From contig JBQMRN010000007.1 in NCBI GenBank assembly GCA_052171895.1, positions 1 to 64,000 on the forward strand: 64,000 bases of DNA. The letters are read 5' to 3'. This DNA is from Arsenophonus sp052171895. Lineage in GTDB: Bacteria; Pseudomonadota; Gammaproteobacteria; Enterobacterales; Enterobacteriaceae. The position numbers were made by a program, and so were the translations under genes. The notes under the pieces are model-generated. The model saw only the letters and a program-made list of their open reading frames with translations. It was not told the DNA's origin and made no database searches. Below, one piece after another: positions 10,818 through 20,502 of this stretch (positions are counted from its first letter, which is position 1; each line of letters begins with the position of its first letter).

Positions 10818-10846
10818 AACTGATACTATCAATGATAGTATCAGTT
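10818..10846. terminator. 13-bp hairpin inside the yejL remnant
   Basis: AACTGATACTATC pairs perfectly with GATAGTATCAGTT around an AAT loop. It lies between the yejL remnant and yejM. There is no clear T-run, so it may be a processing or operator-like palindrome rather than a terminator. Confidence 0.4.
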
Positions 10847-10937
10847 TGATGCTTTATGTTTTTCTAATACTTTGACTAATGTTTAGGAGCAGATGTTTAA
10901 TTTTCTTATCACTATAACTTGATGATCGTGGGATAAT
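10843..10937 (-). pseudogene. yejL: yejL remnant (DUF1414 family small protein)
   Basis: The complement reads IPRSSSYSDKKIKHLLL and, after a frame change, LVKVLEKHKASN. This matches the first 30 or so residues of E. coli YejL (75 residues, MPQISRYSDEQVEQLL...LNVLEKHKAP, from memory). The remaining half is not found; a palindrome follows instead. Its place directly upstream of yejM is the normal enterobacterial order, which supports the call despite the short length. Function of YejL is unknown. Confidence 0.72.
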
Positions 10938-11223
10938 AAAATCCTGAATGAATAAAGCTTTATGCTTTAGCGTATTGTTGCGTTTTTTGCTGTAGATTTT
11001 GTCTGATTTTACTGCATAAATTCATTTAGTAATATTTTAAATTAACCTGTTTCCATGACTTATAGATCTTATTATATGCCAATAATACAAAAATGTTATA
11101 TGAATAAATATCAATTTTTGGCGTGAGAAAAGGTTATTAATATTTGACTATTATTTATCTTTATGCCATAAGGAAAGAAAGAAGTAAATGATAATTCTGG
11201 ATTATTAGCCAGATTGCTTTACA

Positions 11224-12687
11224 GAGTTATTAGCAAATTTGGTGTATGGCGGTTGTTAGGTTACCATGCACTCTGATGATTTGTGAATTTGTTTGCATCC
11301 TTAAATTGGACGTTATTTATCACTATGGTCGAGATTAAATCCCCTTGAGTGTGCTGGTTCCAGCTTTTCTGAGCAGACTAGTAGTAGTTAAATAGCATTG
11401 AAAGGGAAGGGTTGTTTTCTCGAATCACAGTTTTCGCGTGTCTGGCTTCGTATAGTTTCACTCGCAAAAAAACTGATTCTAATCGGATTCCTCGTTTTTA
11501 TTAATACCTGTCTTCTGACGGAGAAGACGTAGAATGCCAGCAATTCTTCTTTTTGATCTTTCTTCAGCTTCTTCATCGCTGCAGAATATTTCTCTAAAAA
11601 CCTTGGCAAGAAAACATCAAGGGCTTTATTAGTAGTATTATCCCAGCTCTCTCTGCTAGATACAGAGCTCCTTGCTGCAGCTAAGCCTTAACTTTTTGTT
11701 GCATGTCTTTTGGGAGTGAAGAGATCAGTACATTAACTGTTTTGTATACCCAACCACCTTTGTTGGTTGCTGCGTGTCAAGGAATATCTTTGCATTGTAT
11801 TCAAAAACTAAAGGCACCATCTCCCCTAGCAAGCCTTGTGGATACGGTTAAGCTATGTGCTCGTAGCCTATTGAGAAATTCGGCCAAGTTAACTTCTGAC
11901 TTTTAATAACTATTTTTGACCATATCTAGCTCCTTATGTCCATGCGTTATTGACGCCAATAATAACCAGCAGGCAAAGACTATTATCTTGCGCCTGATAG
12001 GCGTGTATATATACCATCGGCAAAGAAATAAATGTAGCCTGGTATCGCTTAAATCACGCGAACACCATTACCTCTACTCTTCATGCCATTGTTGTTTCAA
12101 TCTGCTGATTGATGATTGTACTTACTGGATGATGGTACTTACTGACAGAAAGACTATGTACTTTTCAGCGAGAATCGTCTAGAGCTTCGTAAAAATTATT
12201 GGTGGATATACCCTCGAAGCTATATCCATGGTAGCAACTTTTTGAGGTTTTTTGCATATTTCAGATATGTTGATAGCAACGAGCTGTTGAAACATATTCT
12301 GTTCCTGCTGCGATCCCTGATCTTAGACAGTTTACTTTCAATATTCCAATATCAATTTGTATTATAAGTTTGCTCTAGCAAATAATCATTACGGACGACG
12401 GGGGGGATGTGTGAGACGCCCATCTAGAAGGCAGCGTTTTTAGCATATGTTGTCGCAGCATGCCTTCTAGCTCAGCTACAACGCGGCGGTGGTTATCAGC
12501 TGCCTGGTAGCATTACGGATGAATTTATGTAAGGGAATCACAGCTAATATCTGCTTTTGCCGATATTTGTAGGGTAGACTTTTCATGGCATATACCATCT
12601 CTCTCTTGTTGAAATTATTCACAAAATCAATCAGCAGGAACCCCCCAGCATCTTTGAAACTCTATACACTAAAAATGAGTATAACTC
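11224..12687 (-). mobile_element. IS256-family element, full length, inactive
   Basis: Both ends are clear: GAGTTATTAGCAAATTTGG at the left and ATGAGTATAACTC at the right. They form an imperfect inverted repeat, and the 1464 bases set the family length. On the complement, C-terminal transposase pieces (LEKYSAAMKKLKKDQKEELLAFY and TTNPIRISF-like) can be read at 11388-11609, with stops further in. No matching target duplication is seen. The right end interrupts mdlB. Confidence 0.85.
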
Positions 12688-13649
12688 AGCATATGCCTTG
12701 CTCACCTAATCTAACAGAGTATTTAACCCATTAGGTAAGTTATATAACTAATCAGTAAGCTGTACACAGTTCTCCAAATATGCTAAATCTTCTATTTTAA
12801 AATTTCTCTTCCAAAAATGATATTACCAAAAAAAGTCGTTGATAAAATAGCCGGCTCTTATTTCAGTATTGTAATACAATTACGCAACAGTTGATGAAAA
12901 ACTGAAGACAGTTAGCCTCCATCAATTAATATTTGTACTTTTTGGCAGGAGGGGCGAAGGGGGGATACTCATTAATAAGTTAGTAATCGTGCTTTTCCGA
13001 TAGCTATATGTCCAACTAATGCGACAAATTCATTGTCCTCTATCTGTAATCAATATCGTACAATACATGTTTATTATCAGAATAAGAAAAAGAAAGCTTT
13101 TCATATCTATGCGCCATGACAATAAAGGTAATTGATCATAGCCATAACATTGGCGTTGGCGGCTTACCTATCAATTTAAAAATTCTTTCGCTTGAAACTA
13201 CTGTTTTTTGCAATACAGATTGCTGTGAAGTTAATTTAATTAATGGTTCATTTAAACATCAAAGATAATTAATAAAAGCCTAGAAAATAGCCAACATCAA
13301 TAACATCTATTCCATTAAATCCAAATAATAGAACTGACTTTATAAAGAGCTAATGCAGAAAATAAATTCAATAATTGGTGTATAGTAAAGTAACAGTATC
13401 TAACTTTAATACCTGCATTTGTGCTATATAGTGCTGAATATTTATTACTAATCTTTTATTACCAAATCAGGTGGCGCAGGCCTTTATAAATTGTTGAATA
13501 AGAGTCATATCATTAATGATTTCATTAAAAGCATCATTGATGTCAGTTAGATCAAATGCACATTTGAGGAACAATTGTTGTACTCAAACGCTGGTAAATT
13601 ATCATGATCAAAAATACGATAGGAAAAATTAACCTAGCGATAATTGTGA
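12688..13649 (-). pseudogene. mdlB: mdlB pseudogene (multidrug-like ABC exporter half-transporter)
   Basis: MdlB is an inner membrane ABC exporter subunit that normally pairs with MdlA. Reading the complement from 13649 down: YQRLSTTIV, INDAFNEIINDMTLIQQF, HYIAQMQVLKLD, LLFGFNGIDVIDVG (membrane domain), then YEKLSFSYSDNKHVLYDI and NEFVALVGH of the Walker A region, then EPAILSTTFFGNIIFGREI downstream of the Walker motif, ending at LGEQG. Walker A itself is damaged (GHIAIGKARL instead of GHTGSGKSTL). Frameshifts and stops are numerous. Both ends are cut by IS256 copies of opposite orientation. The match to E. coli MdlB from memory is strong. Confidence 0.88.
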
Positions 13650-14982
13650 GAGTTCTAGTGTATATGGGTTTGAAAATAGTAGCGTATCATTCTTATTATT
13701 TTTATGAATAATTCAATAACATAGAGATGTTATACTATGAAAAGTTTATCCTACATGTATCCGCAAAATCAAATATTACCTGTGGATTCCCTTGCATGAA
13801 TTCATCCGTAATGCTGCCAAGAAGGTGATAGCTACTCTGGCGTTGAGGCAGAGTTAGAAGCCATGCTTCAAGAACATCTTGAACTCCGCCTTATCGATGG
13901 GCGATCACATCCATCAGTTGTCAGTAACCGTTATTTGTCACAGCGAACTATATAGACTGATATAGGCGATATTGAGATTAAAGTGCCTAAGATTAGAGAT
14001 ATCGCAGCGGCAACGGAATATGCTTTAACAGCTCGTTGCTACTGCCTTACCTTAAGCGTACAAAAACGTTGAATAGTTTCTACTATAGTTGTAGCTGCTA
14101 TGGCAGCTCCAGCTTGGTGATTTTCACGAAGCCTTGGTGGCGCTTCTCGGTGAAAAGCATATGGTCTTTCTGCCAGTATCATCAGCAGACTGAAACAGGA
14201 ATGGATTGAAAAGCAGAGGTAGCTGCCCTGCATAATTTAAGCAATAGACGCTACCTTTATTTCTTGGCCGATGGCATAGAAAGTCCTATCAAGCAAGCTG
14301 AATCGGATTTTCTTGCTGGTTATTTTTGGCGCCAGGTGAGCATGGACGTAAGAAGGTAGTTGTAGTCGAAGATGCTTATCGAGAGTCAGAAGTTAACTTG
14401 GCTGAACTTTTAATGCCCTAGAAGCACATGGCTTAATCGTATCTTCCAGGCTTGCTAGGGGATATGGTGGCGTTGGTTTTTGGAATTCAATGACAAAGAT
14501 ATTCCCGAACACATAGCACCAACGAACGCTGTTGGGTACAAAAAACAGCTAATGTGCTAGCTTCACTCTCCAAAAATATGCAATAAAAAGTTAAAGCTTA
14601 GTTTGCGAGAGGTATATGACTATCGGAGATGTCGGGATGCTGGTAATAAAGCTCTTAATGTTTTTTTTGAAAGGTTTTTAGCAAAGTATCCTGCAGCGTG
14701 ATGAAGAAGCTGCAGAAAGATGGAGAATAACCGCTAGCATTCTATGCTTTTCCCAGTTAGCACACTGGGCCAGTAACGTCAATAAGAACGATGAATACGA
14801 TTAAATCAGTTTTTGTAACAGTGAGGCTACGAAGCTGACGTATTGAGAACTGTGCTTCGAGAAAAACAATACTTTCAATAGTATTTAACTGCTATAGTCT
14901 GATTAAAAAAGCTAGAAAATTGGCTAAGCTGTTTTGACCTTGCTGGTAAAAATATTCAATTTAGATGAAAAAACTTTATAAG
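13650..14982 (+). mobile_element. IS256-family element, 3' truncated
   Basis: The decayed left end (GAGTTCTAGTGTATATGGG) is followed by the standard internal order to the degenerate KTANVLASLSKNMQ and KNDEYD region. The right terminal repeat is missing: similarity fades near 14982, about 70 bases before der. All frames are broken. Confidence 0.78.
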
Positions 14983-15052
14983 CATTTTTAATCGAAAGTA
15001 GGTATAAACATTAACACTACATTTACTTTTTAATTAAGTGTGTAATTTGTCA

Positions 15053-16537
15053 TTAATGTTTTTTAAGATATGCGATTAGACGTTTACGTTTACGTAACTG
15101 CGTTGGTGTCAATTTATTTTTCTTTGCGGCATAAGGGTTGTTATCGCCTTCTTTAAATTGAATGCGAATCGGCGTCCCGATAACCTGTAATGTGCGGCGA
15201 AAATAGTTCATTAAATAACGTTTGTAAGAATCTGGTAATTTAGCGACTTGATTGCCATGAATAACCACAATCGGTGGATTATAACCACCGGCATGAGCAT
15301 ATTTTATTTTCACTCTTCGGCTTCGTATCAGAGGTGGTTGATGCTCTTCTTCTGCCATTTTTGTAATACGTGTTAATAATGACGTACTCACTCGCCGTGT
15401 TGCCGATTCATAAGCTTCATTAATAGATTTAAATAAATTACGAACACCGCTACCATGCAGGGCTGAAATAAAATGCACTTTGGCAAAATCAATAAAACCT
15501 AATCGCAAATCCAGCATATTTTTTACCAATTGCTGATCATCTTGCGAGATTGCATCCCACTTATTGATTACAATTACCAGAGAACGCCCAGCATTCAAAA
15601 TAAAGCCTAGTAATGATAAATCTTGATCAGAAATTCCTTCTCTCGCATCAATAACAAGTAAAATAACATTAGCATCTTCGATTGATTGCAACGTTTTGAT
15701 TACAGAAAATTTTTCAACAGTTTCAGTTATTTTCCCCCGTTTACGAACACCTGCTGTATCAATCAGTACATATTTATATCCATCCCGTTTCATCGGAATA
15801 TAAATGCTATCACGTGTTGTACCTGGCATGTTATAAACAACTACTCGATCTTCTCCTAAAATATGGTTAGTTAAAGTTGATTTACCGACATTTGGGCGAC
15901 CAACAATCGCTAATTTAATCGGTAGTGAACGCGGATCAAAGGCTTCTTCTTCACTATTGTTAATCGCCTCTTTTTCTTTTTGAGCCACCCAATAAGCCGC
16001 ATTGGCCTCCTCTGGTGATAATTCAATATCATTAGCTAATTTTTGTGGCGAATAGAGAGAAAGTACTTTTTCAATCAATTGAGTAACACCGCGTCCATGA
16101 GATGCAGCAATGGGATAAATATCTTTGATGCCAAGTGAATAAAAATCGCTTAAAACTATATCAATATCTAAACCATCAGTTTTATTTGCTACCAAGTAAC
16201 TATCTTTCTTGCGACTGCGTAAATATTTCGCAATCTCATGATCTGCAGGCATCAACCCTGAACGAGCATCAAGCATAAAAAAAACAATATCAGCTTCTTC
16301 AATTGCCAGTAAGGCTTGAGAAGCCATATGGATTTCTATCCCCTCTTCTGAACCATCGATACCACCGGTATCAATAATAATAAATTCCTGCCCTGCAAAT
16401 TCTCCCTTACCGTATTTTCGATCACGCGTTAAACCTGGAAAATCAGCAACCAGCGCATCCCTAGTTCTAGTTAATCGGTTAAATAAGGTAGATTTTCCTA
16501 CATTTGGACGCCCTACTAGCGCAATGATAGTTATCAT
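15053..16537 (-). CDS. der: GTPase Der (EngA), 50S ribosome assembly
   Basis: Der is an essential GTPase with two G domains that helps mature the 50S subunit. From the chosen start MITIIALV (494 residues; E. coli 490) the first P-loop GRPNVGKS lies at 9-16 and NKTD at 118-121. The second P-loop GRPNVGKS is at 213-220, with DTAG and NKWD following, and a C-terminal KH-like domain (IRSRRVKIKYAHAGG) ends in a basic tail. A longer frame opens at 16567, but the extra ten residues have no counterpart in the family, so I prefer the ATG at 16535-16537. It is the last gene of the hisS-yfgM-bamB-der block, the usual order. Confidence 0.96.
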   Translation of the reverse strand: MITIIALVGRPNVGKSTLFNRLTRTRDALVADFPGLTRDRKYGKGEFAGQEFIIIDTGGIDGSEEGIEIHMASQALLAIEEADIVFFMLDARSGLMPADHEIAKYLRSRKKDSYLVANKTDGLDIDIVLSDFYSLGIKDIYPIAASHGRGVTQLIEKVLSLYSPQKLANDIELSPEEANAAYWVAQKEKEAINNSEEEAFDPRSLPIKLAIVGRPNVGKSTLTNHILGEDRVVVYNMPGTTRDSIYIPMKRDGYKYVLIDTAGVRKRGKITETVEKFSVIKTLQSIEDANVILLVIDAREGISDQDLSLLGFILNAGRSLVIVINKWDAISQDDQQLVKNMLDLRLGFIDFAKVHFISALHGSGVRNLFKSINEAYESATRRVSTSLLTRITKMAEEEHQPPLIRSRRVKIKYAHAGGYNPPIVVIHGNQVAKLPDSYKRYLMNYFRRTLQVIGTPIRIQFKEGDNNPYAAKKNKLTPTQLRKRKRLIAYLKKH

Positions 16538-16661
16538 TTTAAGATGCCTCATAAAGATTAAAATCACTATTCTGATTTCATTCTTTAGAATACTAAAAAA
16601 TAAAACGACTGTGGAAATAAGCAGCCGTTATTTCTATCTGAAAAATAAAAATGTCAGACAA

Positions 16662-17840
16662 TTAACGTTCAATTAGATATACAGTTCCATCTTTTGCCTG
16701 AATGAGTAATTTATCAGTGGCAATAATCGGATGGCTGCGTAAACCAAAACTATTAAGTTTATTTTGTGCTACAAAGTGACCATCTTGGATATTTAACCAA
16801 TGAAGATAACCTTCCCCATCACCAACCACTAAATAAGCATCAAAAATAGTTGGTGCAGTTAAATTGCGATGTAATAAGGCATCTTGACTCCATAAAGTGA
16901 CACCATCATTTTTACGAACTGCTAGTACACGATCATTTTGATCAACTAAGTAGATAATATCATTGGCAACAATAATATCATTCACTGTTCCTAAATTACG
17001 TTTCCAGATAATTTTGCTAGAGTGTATATCCATTGCAACTAAATAACCATTATACGCAATAGCAAAGATAGCGTCTGAATTGGTATCAATAACTGGAGTC
17101 ATATTAACATCATGTAAACGATCAATTTCAGTTGCACCACGGATCTGAGAAATATATGCTTGCCAAGCAATTTTCCCTTCAGCAAGCATTATGGCAGTAA
17201 TACGTCCACCATGACTACCAACAATCGCAATTCCATAGGCAGTACCTGGCGCTGATTTTCCTCTTATTGATAATGTTGAGGTGTTTAAATTAATATTCCA
17301 TTTACTTTGTCCAGTCTGTGCATCTAACGCTTGTAACACACCGTTACTGGTATGGATCAATAGCAAACCATTACTAACTGCTGGGTGCGAAAGCGCTTCT
17401 CCGGCAACATCTATTTCCCATGCTATTTCTCCATTAGCTTTATTCAATGCTATAACTTTGGCTGTTTCTGTTCCAATATAAAGTTTATCTCCTGAAACCG
17501 TTAATCCGCTGGAAAGTAAGGCTGGTAAATTAGGTGTGAAAAACCCAACTTGTTGTGATAAATCAATGGACCATAAGATCTCACCTGAATTAAGATCCAT
17601 TGCTTTCACCGTTCCTTTACGATCGGCTGCATATACAATAGAATCATCGTAAGCCGGTGAAAGTTGAGAATAAAATTCTCCACTACCATATCCTATCGAG
17701 CGATGCCAGAGGATAGAAGGGGTAAATTGATTATCAACTTTAGGTAGAGGAGACATTACGATAGAATCTTTTTCTGTTGAGCACCCAATTAACAAAATTA
17801 CTGCCAACAAACTAACCAAGAGCGTTCTAGTCAATTGCAT
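16662..17840 (-). CDS. bamB: BamB lipoprotein of the outer membrane assembly complex
   Basis: BamB is a beta-propeller lipoprotein that binds BamA and helps fold outer membrane proteins. The 392 residues equal the E. coli length. A lipoprotein signal is visible (LLVSLLAVILLIGC, Cys20 the predicted lipidated residue). Repeated PQQ-like blades follow, such as VYAADRKGTVKAMDLNSGE, LYIGTETAKVIALNKANGE and LLIHTSNGVLQALDAQTG. It sits 124 bases upstream of the der start and 13 bases after yfgM. Its partner bamA is intact at 44.8 kb. Confidence 0.97.
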   Translation of the reverse strand: MQLTRTLLVSLLAVILLIGCSTEKDSIVMSPLPKVDNQFTPSILWHRSIGYGSGEFYSQLSPAYDDSIVYAADRKGTVKAMDLNSGEILWSIDLSQQVGFFTPNLPALLSSGLTVSGDKLYIGTETAKVIALNKANGEIAWEIDVAGEALSHPAVSNGLLLIHTSNGVLQALDAQTGQSKWNINLNTSTLSIRGKSAPGTAYGIAIVGSHGGRITAIMLAEGKIAWQAYISQIRGATEIDRLHDVNMTPVIDTNSDAIFAIAYNGYLVAMDIHSSKIIWKRNLGTVNDIIVANDIIYLVDQNDRVLAVRKNDGVTLWSQDALLHRNLTAPTIFDAYLVVGDGEGYLHWLNIQDGHFVAQNKLNSFGLRSHPIIATDKLLIQAKDGTVYLIER

Positions 17841-17853
17841 GTTAATATTCTTC

Positions 17854-18474
17854 TTAGTTTGGCAAGTTATTAATTTTTATTTTTAATATTGTCTTCATTA
17901 TTTCAGTTCCAGTTGATTTAATTCCTTTAAAATAAGCTTCACGAGCACCAGTGATATCACCTTTTTTTAGTAAAATATTGCCACGAATATCTTCAACAAT
18001 CATACTCCATCCTTTATCCTTTACTTGAGTCAAAGTAATTAAAGCTTGATCTGTTTTGTTTAAAGCTAACTGTACACGTGCCAATCTGATATTGATTAAA
18101 TCTTTAAGATCATTTAATTTTGCATTAGTTAATGCCATTAGTAATGCTTTTTCTGCACCAGTAATATCACTCTTTTCCAGCGCAATTTTGGCTAGTTCAA
18201 TATTGGTCAATACACCATAAATATTATTTGTTTCATTAGCAAATTGCTCAGCAGAAGCAAGCGCTTGTTTTGAACCTGTCTGCAATTGAGAAGAAATTTT
18301 CTCAAAAATTTGAGCACTTTCTTGCAAACGATGTGCTTGATGTGATTGCCAATAATTCCAACCAATAATCGCACTAACTCCAACAGCTAGCCCTATTACT
18401 AAGGCTTTGGTATTGTTGATAAAAAAGCGTTTGATGGCATCTCTCTTCTTATTTTCAGTAGTATAGATTTCCAC
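17854..18474 (-). CDS. yfgM: YfgM, inner membrane TPR protein of the periplasmic chaperone network
   Basis: YfgM is an ancillary SecYEG-associated protein with periplasmic TPR repeats, linked to PpiD. The 206 residues equal the E. coli length. A short cytoplasmic N-terminus (DAIKRFFINNTK) precedes a single membrane segment (ALVIGLAVGVSAIIGWNYW, about 29-47). Helical TPR-like repeats follow. The family motif GWSMIVEDIRGNILLKKGD (usual GW...V.D.RGD.L..KGD) is clear near residue 150. It lies between hisS and bamB with 10- and 13-base gaps, so it is probably co-transcribed. Confidence 0.95.
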   Translation of the reverse strand: MEIYTTENKKRDAIKRFFINNTKALVIGLAVGVSAIIGWNYWQSHQAHRLQESAQIFEKISSQLQTGSKQALASAEQFANETNNIYGVLTNIELAKIALEKSDITGAEKALLMALTNAKLNDLKDLINIRLARVQLALNKTDQALITLTQVKDKGWSMIVEDIRGNILLKKGDITGAREAYFKGIKSTGTEIMKTILKIKINNLPN

Positions 18475-18484
18475 AAAGTCTCCT

Positions 18485-19762
18485 TTAATATAAAAGTTTA
18501 GTTAAACTTACAGCAATATTCTGCTGAGAAATTTTTTCTTGTTTACCTGTACGTAAATCTTTTATGGTGACTTCACCAGATTGACACTCATCTTCAGCTA
18601 AAATCAAGGCAATTTTCGCCTGGTATTTATCTGCTCGAGCTAACTGTTTTTTAAAATTACCGCCGCCATGATGAGTCATTAATTTTAAAGCCGGCAGTTT
18701 ATCACGAATTTTTTCTGCCAGGACTAATATTGCTTGTTGACTTGTCTTACCACAAGCAAGCAAATAAACATCGACTAAGTTATATTCAGCAACAAAATCT
18801 GAGTTAATCTGACGCACTAGTAACACTATGCGCTCCATTCCCATCGCAAAACCTACTGCGTAGGTCGCTTGTCCACCAAGCTGCTCAACTAGAGCATCAT
18901 AACGGCCCCCAGCGCATACTGTACCCTGCGCACCTAATGCATCAGTAACCCATTCAAATACAGTGCGATTATAATAATCTAAACCACGAACTAAACGTTG
19001 ATTAATTCGAAATTGAATACCTGCTACATCAAGTAATTTACAAAGTCCAGCAAAATGCTGTTTTGATTCATCATCAAGATAATCAGCAAGTAATGGAGCA
19101 TTATTAAGCAGTTTTTGCACGTCATGATTTTTTGAATCAAGGATGCGTAATGGGTTAGTTGATAGTCGACGTCGGCAATCTTCATCTAATTTATCTTCAT
19201 ACTGTTGCAAAAAAGTAACTAATGCCTGACGGTATTTTGCTCGAGCTGCTAATGAGCCAATCGAGTTTAACTCCAGTGAAACATCTTTAACAATCCCCAA
19301 TTCACGCCAGCAACGTGCTGTTATAATGATAAGTTCGGCATCAATATCTGGCCCGGTTAAACCAAAAACTTCAGCACCTAACTGATGGAATTGACGATAA
19401 CGTCCTTTTTGTGGCCGCTCATAACGAAACATCGGGCCTAAATACCAGAGACGTTGTTGCTGATTATACAATAAACCATGTTCGATCCCAGCACGTACAC
19501 AACCAGCTGTATTTTCTGGACGCAGTGTTAAACTATCACCATCCATGTCATCAAAGGTGTACATCTCTTTTTCAACCACATCACTGACTTCACCTATTGC
19601 GTGAGAAAATAAAGAGCTTTGCTCTACGATTGGAGTTCGAATCTCACTAAAACAATAACTAGCAAGGATTTGTTTTAATTTTTTTTCAATTTTTTGCCAG
19701 AATTGAATATCGGTAGGAAGACAGTCATTCATACCGCGAATAGATTGAATCTTTTTAGCCAT
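18485..19762 (-). CDS. hisS: Histidyl-tRNA synthetase
   Basis: HisS is the class II synthetase that charges tRNA-His. The 425 residues match the E. coli length (424). Motif 2 is visible (LGPMFRYERPQKGRYRQFHQ), as are the histidine-specific stretches RGLDYYNRTVFEW and AGGRYDALVEQLGG, and LRPENTAGCVRAGIEHGL. The C-terminal anticodon-binding domain starts near residue 330 (VDVYLLACG). The usual upstream neighbour ispG is absent. Instead a 190-base gap separates it from the divergent emrR, so the promoter of this four-gene block probably lies there. Confidence 0.97.
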   Translation of the reverse strand: MAKKIQSIRGMNDCLPTDIQFWQKIEKKLKQILASYCFSEIRTPIVEQSSLFSHAIGEVSDVVEKEMYTFDDMDGDSLTLRPENTAGCVRAGIEHGLLYNQQQRLWYLGPMFRYERPQKGRYRQFHQLGAEVFGLTGPDIDAELIIITARCWRELGIVKDVSLELNSIGSLAARAKYRQALVTFLQQYEDKLDEDCRRRLSTNPLRILDSKNHDVQKLLNNAPLLADYLDDESKQHFAGLCKLLDVAGIQFRINQRLVRGLDYYNRTVFEWVTDALGAQGTVCAGGRYDALVEQLGGQATYAVGFAMGMERIVLLVRQINSDFVAEYNLVDVYLLACGKTSQQAILVLAEKIRDKLPALKLMTHHGGGNFKKQLARADKYQAKIALILAEDECQSGEVTIKDLRTGKQEKISQQNIAVSLTKLLY

Positions 19763-19953
19763 GTTATTTCTCTATTTAAAAATCTATTATAATAGAATAT
19801 GGATTCTAAAAATAAATATTAAGATGGTGCATTCATAAAAATTAGTTTATTACTTTATAAGCTATAATTGATAATTTTAGCTTTTGATATACCATTTATA
19901 TTGATTATGACAGTTGCTATCTTAACAACTGAAACTAATAAGGTATATAAATA
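19763..19953. promoter_or_regulatory. Divergent promoter region hisS / emrR
   Basis: The only non-coding stretch between two intact divergent genes, so it should hold both promoters. It is AT-rich, with several TATAAT-like hexamers (for example TATAAT near 19788 and 19863), but I cannot choose the real ones. An EmrR operator is possible because EmrR usually represses its own gene. Confidence 0.45.
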
Positions 19954-20490
19954 ATGGAAAGCACAAAAACAAAAAAAGAAATTTCGTTTTCTCCCATCGA
20001 GCAATTACTTAATAAACGCAAAAAGCAGCACAAAAAATCAACTATTCCCCTACCATATCAGCAAATTTTGCTAACTCGTTTATGTATGCATGTGCAAGGT
20101 AAATTATTAGAAATTAGAAATAATATGCTTAAGAAACAAGGAATTAATGAAACATTATTTATGGCATTAATCATTCTTGATATCCAAAAAACACAAAGTA
20201 TACAACCATCTGAACTCAGTGATGCTTTAGGCTCCTCGAGAACAAATGCAACACGTATTGCAGATGAACTGGAAAATCACAAATGGATTGAACGCAAGGA
20301 AAGTCACAATGATCGCCGATGCTTACATCTTCATTTAACAGAAAATGGTTCAAACTTTCTAAAAAAAATACTTCCTCTCCAAACTGAAAATTTAGAAAAA
20401 ATTTGGTCTGTTTTTACTGTTGAAGAAAAAAATATTATAGAAAAATTGATGAGAAAGTTATTAGTTAATCTTAATGAGCTTGACAATTAA
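19954..20490 (+). CDS. emrR: EmrR/MprA, MarR-family transcriptional repressor
   Basis: In E. coli EmrR represses the emrRAB efflux operon and responds to hydrophobic drugs and uncouplers. The 178 residues match the family length. The best-conserved stretches are LLTRLCMHVQGKLLE, GINETLFMALIILD, and the winged helix IQPSELSDALGSSRTNATRIADELE (split here by position about 85-110) followed by the wing motif ESHNDRRCLHL. The N-terminus is about 10 residues longer and lysine-rich compared with E. coli. emrA and emrB are absent; an IS256 copy starts 13 bases after the stop codon. The regulator has therefore outlived its operon, at least locally. Confidence 0.93.
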   Translation: MESTKTKKEISFSPIEQLLNKRKKQHKKSTIPLPYQQILLTRLCMHVQGKLLEIRNNMLKKQGINETLFMALIILDIQKTQSIQPSELSDALGSSRTNATRIADELENHKWIERKESHNDRRCLHLHLTENGSNFLKKILPLQTENLEKIWSVFTVEEKNIIEKLMRKLLVNLNELDN

Positions 20491-20502
20491 ACAGTATTTT
20501 AA

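Noticed and set aside
14039..14233. Minus-strand 64-codon frame and many similar short frames within the IS copies
   Set aside because: They lie antisense to, or out of frame with, decayed transposase sequence and share no similarity between copies.
16538..16567. Earlier ATG for der (MILIFMRHLK)
   Set aside because: The ten extra residues have no homologous counterpart, and the family starts just before the first P-loop strand.
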